Below, piece after piece: positions 63,601 through 64,000 of a stretch of DNA of 64,000 nt. The position numbers and the translations under genes were made by a program. Under the pieces are notes generated by a model, which searched no databases, was not told the origin of the DNA, and saw only the letters and a list, made by a program, of their open reading frames with translations. Source of the stretch: Tetradesmus obliquus (lineage: Eukaryota; Chlorophyta; Chlorophyceae; Sphaeropleales; Scenedesmaceae). Location of the stretch: contig CP126193.1 in the NCBI GenBank assembly GCA_030272155.1, positions 6,634,001 through 6,698,000 of the forward strand, in the 5' to 3' direction. Each line of letters opens with the position of its first letter. Position 1 is the first letter of the stretch.

Positions 63601-64000
63601 GCAGTGCGCTGTAATCGCTGGTGTTGATGTTTCAAAAAGGCTCCAGCTGCTTGATTCTGCTGTATTATGCACACCAACTAACTGCACTGCCTGCACCGCA
63701 GCAATACTCACCTATCAGCAGGCCCAGCAGTGCGCTGTGCACGCTGGTGTCAATGTTGCTGGAAGGCTCCAGCTGCTTTATCCTGCTGTAACATGCACAC
63801 CAACCAACTGTACTGCCTGCACCGCAGCATTTCTCACCTATCAACAGGCCTAGCAGTGCGCTGTGCACGCTGGTGTCAATGTTGCTGGAAGGCTCCAGCT
63901 GCTTTATCCTGCTGTACAGATGCACACCAACTAACTGTACTGCATTTACTTCAGTGTCACGCACCTATTAGCAGGCCCAGCAGTGCGCTGTGCACGCTGG
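57190..64000 (-). CDS. PRORP: Protein-only RNase P (PRORP), 5' end outside window
   Basis: Endonuclease that removes 5' leaders from pre-tRNAs, usually in organelles and/or nucleus. Exons in transcript order: one of the 71-nt copies at 63908-63838 or 63782-63712, then 63158-62976, 62326-62228, 61956-61793, 60700-60517, 60086-59948, 59460-59345, 59047-58938, 58539-58372, 57826-57659, 57486-57190 (TGA). All phases agree. The PPR region ('ARVAGIMGDPDKAFDYAKQL', 'PALVGYALSGKAGKAAEV', 'VEHFFKSE') matches the family. The NYN nuclease domain keeps the catalytic aspartates in 'DGANVALWG', 'SNDDWYWMYAAV' and 'NDQLRDH'. Odd points: the CxxC before the nuclease domain is absent ('GKVEEAGG' stands there) and the usual 'WH.P' is 'WLLP', so the structural zinc site seems lost, although 'RWLC' remains. 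A poly-Gln insert precedes 'RWLC'. Nearly every exon has tandem partial copies. Confidence 0.9.
57950..58048 (-). repeat. Partial copy of PRORP exon 57659-57826
   Basis: Repeats the first ~99 bases of the exon after an acceptor-like TTAG, with an insertion of a few codons. It lacks the catalytic 'NDDWYW' part. Confidence 0.85.
58632..58676 (-). repeat. Partial copy of PRORP exon 58372-58539
   Basis: Follows a CTGCAG acceptor and encodes 'VFSEWLDRNRPFNSMIIG', parallel to 'VFCEWLERNGPFDVMIDG'. The first catalytic Asp is replaced, so inclusion would kill activity. Confidence 0.85.
59121..59166 (-). repeat. Partial copy of PRORP exon 58938-59047
   Basis: The first ~45 bases of the exon are repeated, with TAG in place of a CAG codon. 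Confidence 0.8.
59710..59785 (-). repeat. Partial copy of PRORP exon 59948-60086 (donor end)
   Basis: The last ~70 bases ('GELNAVRGSTLALVERFFK') and the donor are repeated with few changes. Either donor could join to the following exon in frame. Confidence 0.85.
60258..60445 (-). repeat. Two partial copies of the 3' end of PRORP exon 60517-60700
   Basis: 'ELALQTCTQD' plus a donor recurs at 60262-60325 and 60384-60445, giving three tandem donor ends for one exon. Confidence 0.85.
60720..61470 (-). repeat. Nested tandem array of the 5' part of PRORP exon 60517-60700
   Basis: Exon heads ('AFDYAKQLVAAHQAGGP' or 'AFDHAKQRVAAW') with acceptors start at 60808, 60937, 61092, 61200, 61329 and 61460, in addition to the full exon at 60700. 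Spacings of 108, 129, 155, 108, 129 and 131 show a ~392-bp higher-order unit repeated once, almost identical in sequence. Confidence 0.9.
61660..61712 (-). repeat. Partial copy of PRORP exon 61793-61956 (donor end)
   Basis: Encodes 'LYLQVAGIMGEPDK' with a GTGGGC donor, parallel to 'LYLQLARVAGIMGDPDK'. Confidence 0.85.
62395..62446 (-). repeat. Partial copy of PRORP exon 62228-62326 (acceptor end)
   Basis: Repeats the start of the exon ('AGVELPPGLVCHM') after the same CTGCAG acceptor, then diverges. Confidence 0.85.
62564..62900 (-). repeat. Three partial copies of the 3' end of PRORP exon 62976-63158
   Basis: 'DSNILEKM.MP' plus donor recurs near 62566, 62692 and 62830, each preceded on the coding strand by the same 'QQRDTD'-like stretch and separated by CTG-rich DNA. 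The spacing is about 126-146 bp. Confidence 0.85.
63240..63415 (-). repeat. Two partial copies of the 5' end of PRORP exon 62976-63158
   Basis: 'KWQWELHQ' after a TTTGCAG-like acceptor recurs at 63240-63283, and a more decayed version at 63360-63408. They mirror the donor-end copies on the other side of the same exon. Confidence 0.8.
63586..64000 (-). repeat. Tandem array of a 71-nt PRORP exon
   Basis: Four copies with a period of ~126 bp: 63586-63656 (broken by TGA and changes), 63712-63782, 63838-63908 and 63965 to beyond the edge. The middle two encode the same 'IKQLEPSSNIDTSVHSALLG' and have both splice sites. Each is 71 nt, with start phase 2 and end phase 1, so using two in a row would shift the frame. 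Confidence 0.9.

Overview
This window looks like nuclear DNA of a green alga, most likely a core chlorophyte of the Scenedesmus/Tetradesmus kind. The genes are intron-dense with GT-AG introns. The coding sequence is rich in Ala, Gln, Ser and Leu and full of CAG/CTG runs. The phylum and gene families are supported by the sequence; the genus is a guess.

Layout, left to right. (1) 236-3439 (+): a protein of degenerate ~35-residue helical repeats. (2) 4838-11285 (+): a mitochondrial protein kinase of the pyruvate/branched-chain 2-oxoacid dehydrogenase kinase family, 13 exons, followed by copies of its own 3' end. (3) A gene-poor stretch to about 17 kb. (4) Three copies of one large TRP/polycystin-like channel gene: copy A (24441-16988, - strand), copy B (32247-39521, +) and copy C (43142-50540, +). 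The splice sites of all 14 exons can be placed in each copy. Only copy B is open throughout (1447 codons). A and C carry nonsense and frameshift lesions. (5) Two secreted cysteine-rich GCC2/GCC3-type genes flank the B-C pair: a full one (25094-29279) and a short one (53898-55523) that runs into a tandem array of its own last exon. (6) 57190 to beyond the right edge (- strand): a protein-only RNase P (PRORP) whose start lies outside the window. Two mobile elements are recognisable: an ~0.8-kb element with ~69-bp terminal inverted repeats at 30885-31696, and the 3' end of a probable non-LTR retroelement at 42571-42945. A short inverted copy of the latter lies in an intron of copy C.

The most unusual property is a structural habit rather than one gene. 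Almost every exon of the PRORP gene, many exons of the kinase and the last exon of the short cysteine-rich gene are accompanied by partial tandem copies of themselves. These keep one splice site plus the adjoining 40-100 coding bases. Some copies are broken by stops; others are intact and could act as alternative exons. A second habit is that (CTG)n runs on the coding strand sit directly upstream of many 3' splice sites.

No operon-like logic applies. The channel copies and the cysteine-rich genes look like a locally amplified family cluster. The kinase and PRORP are housekeeping organelle functions that happen to flank it.
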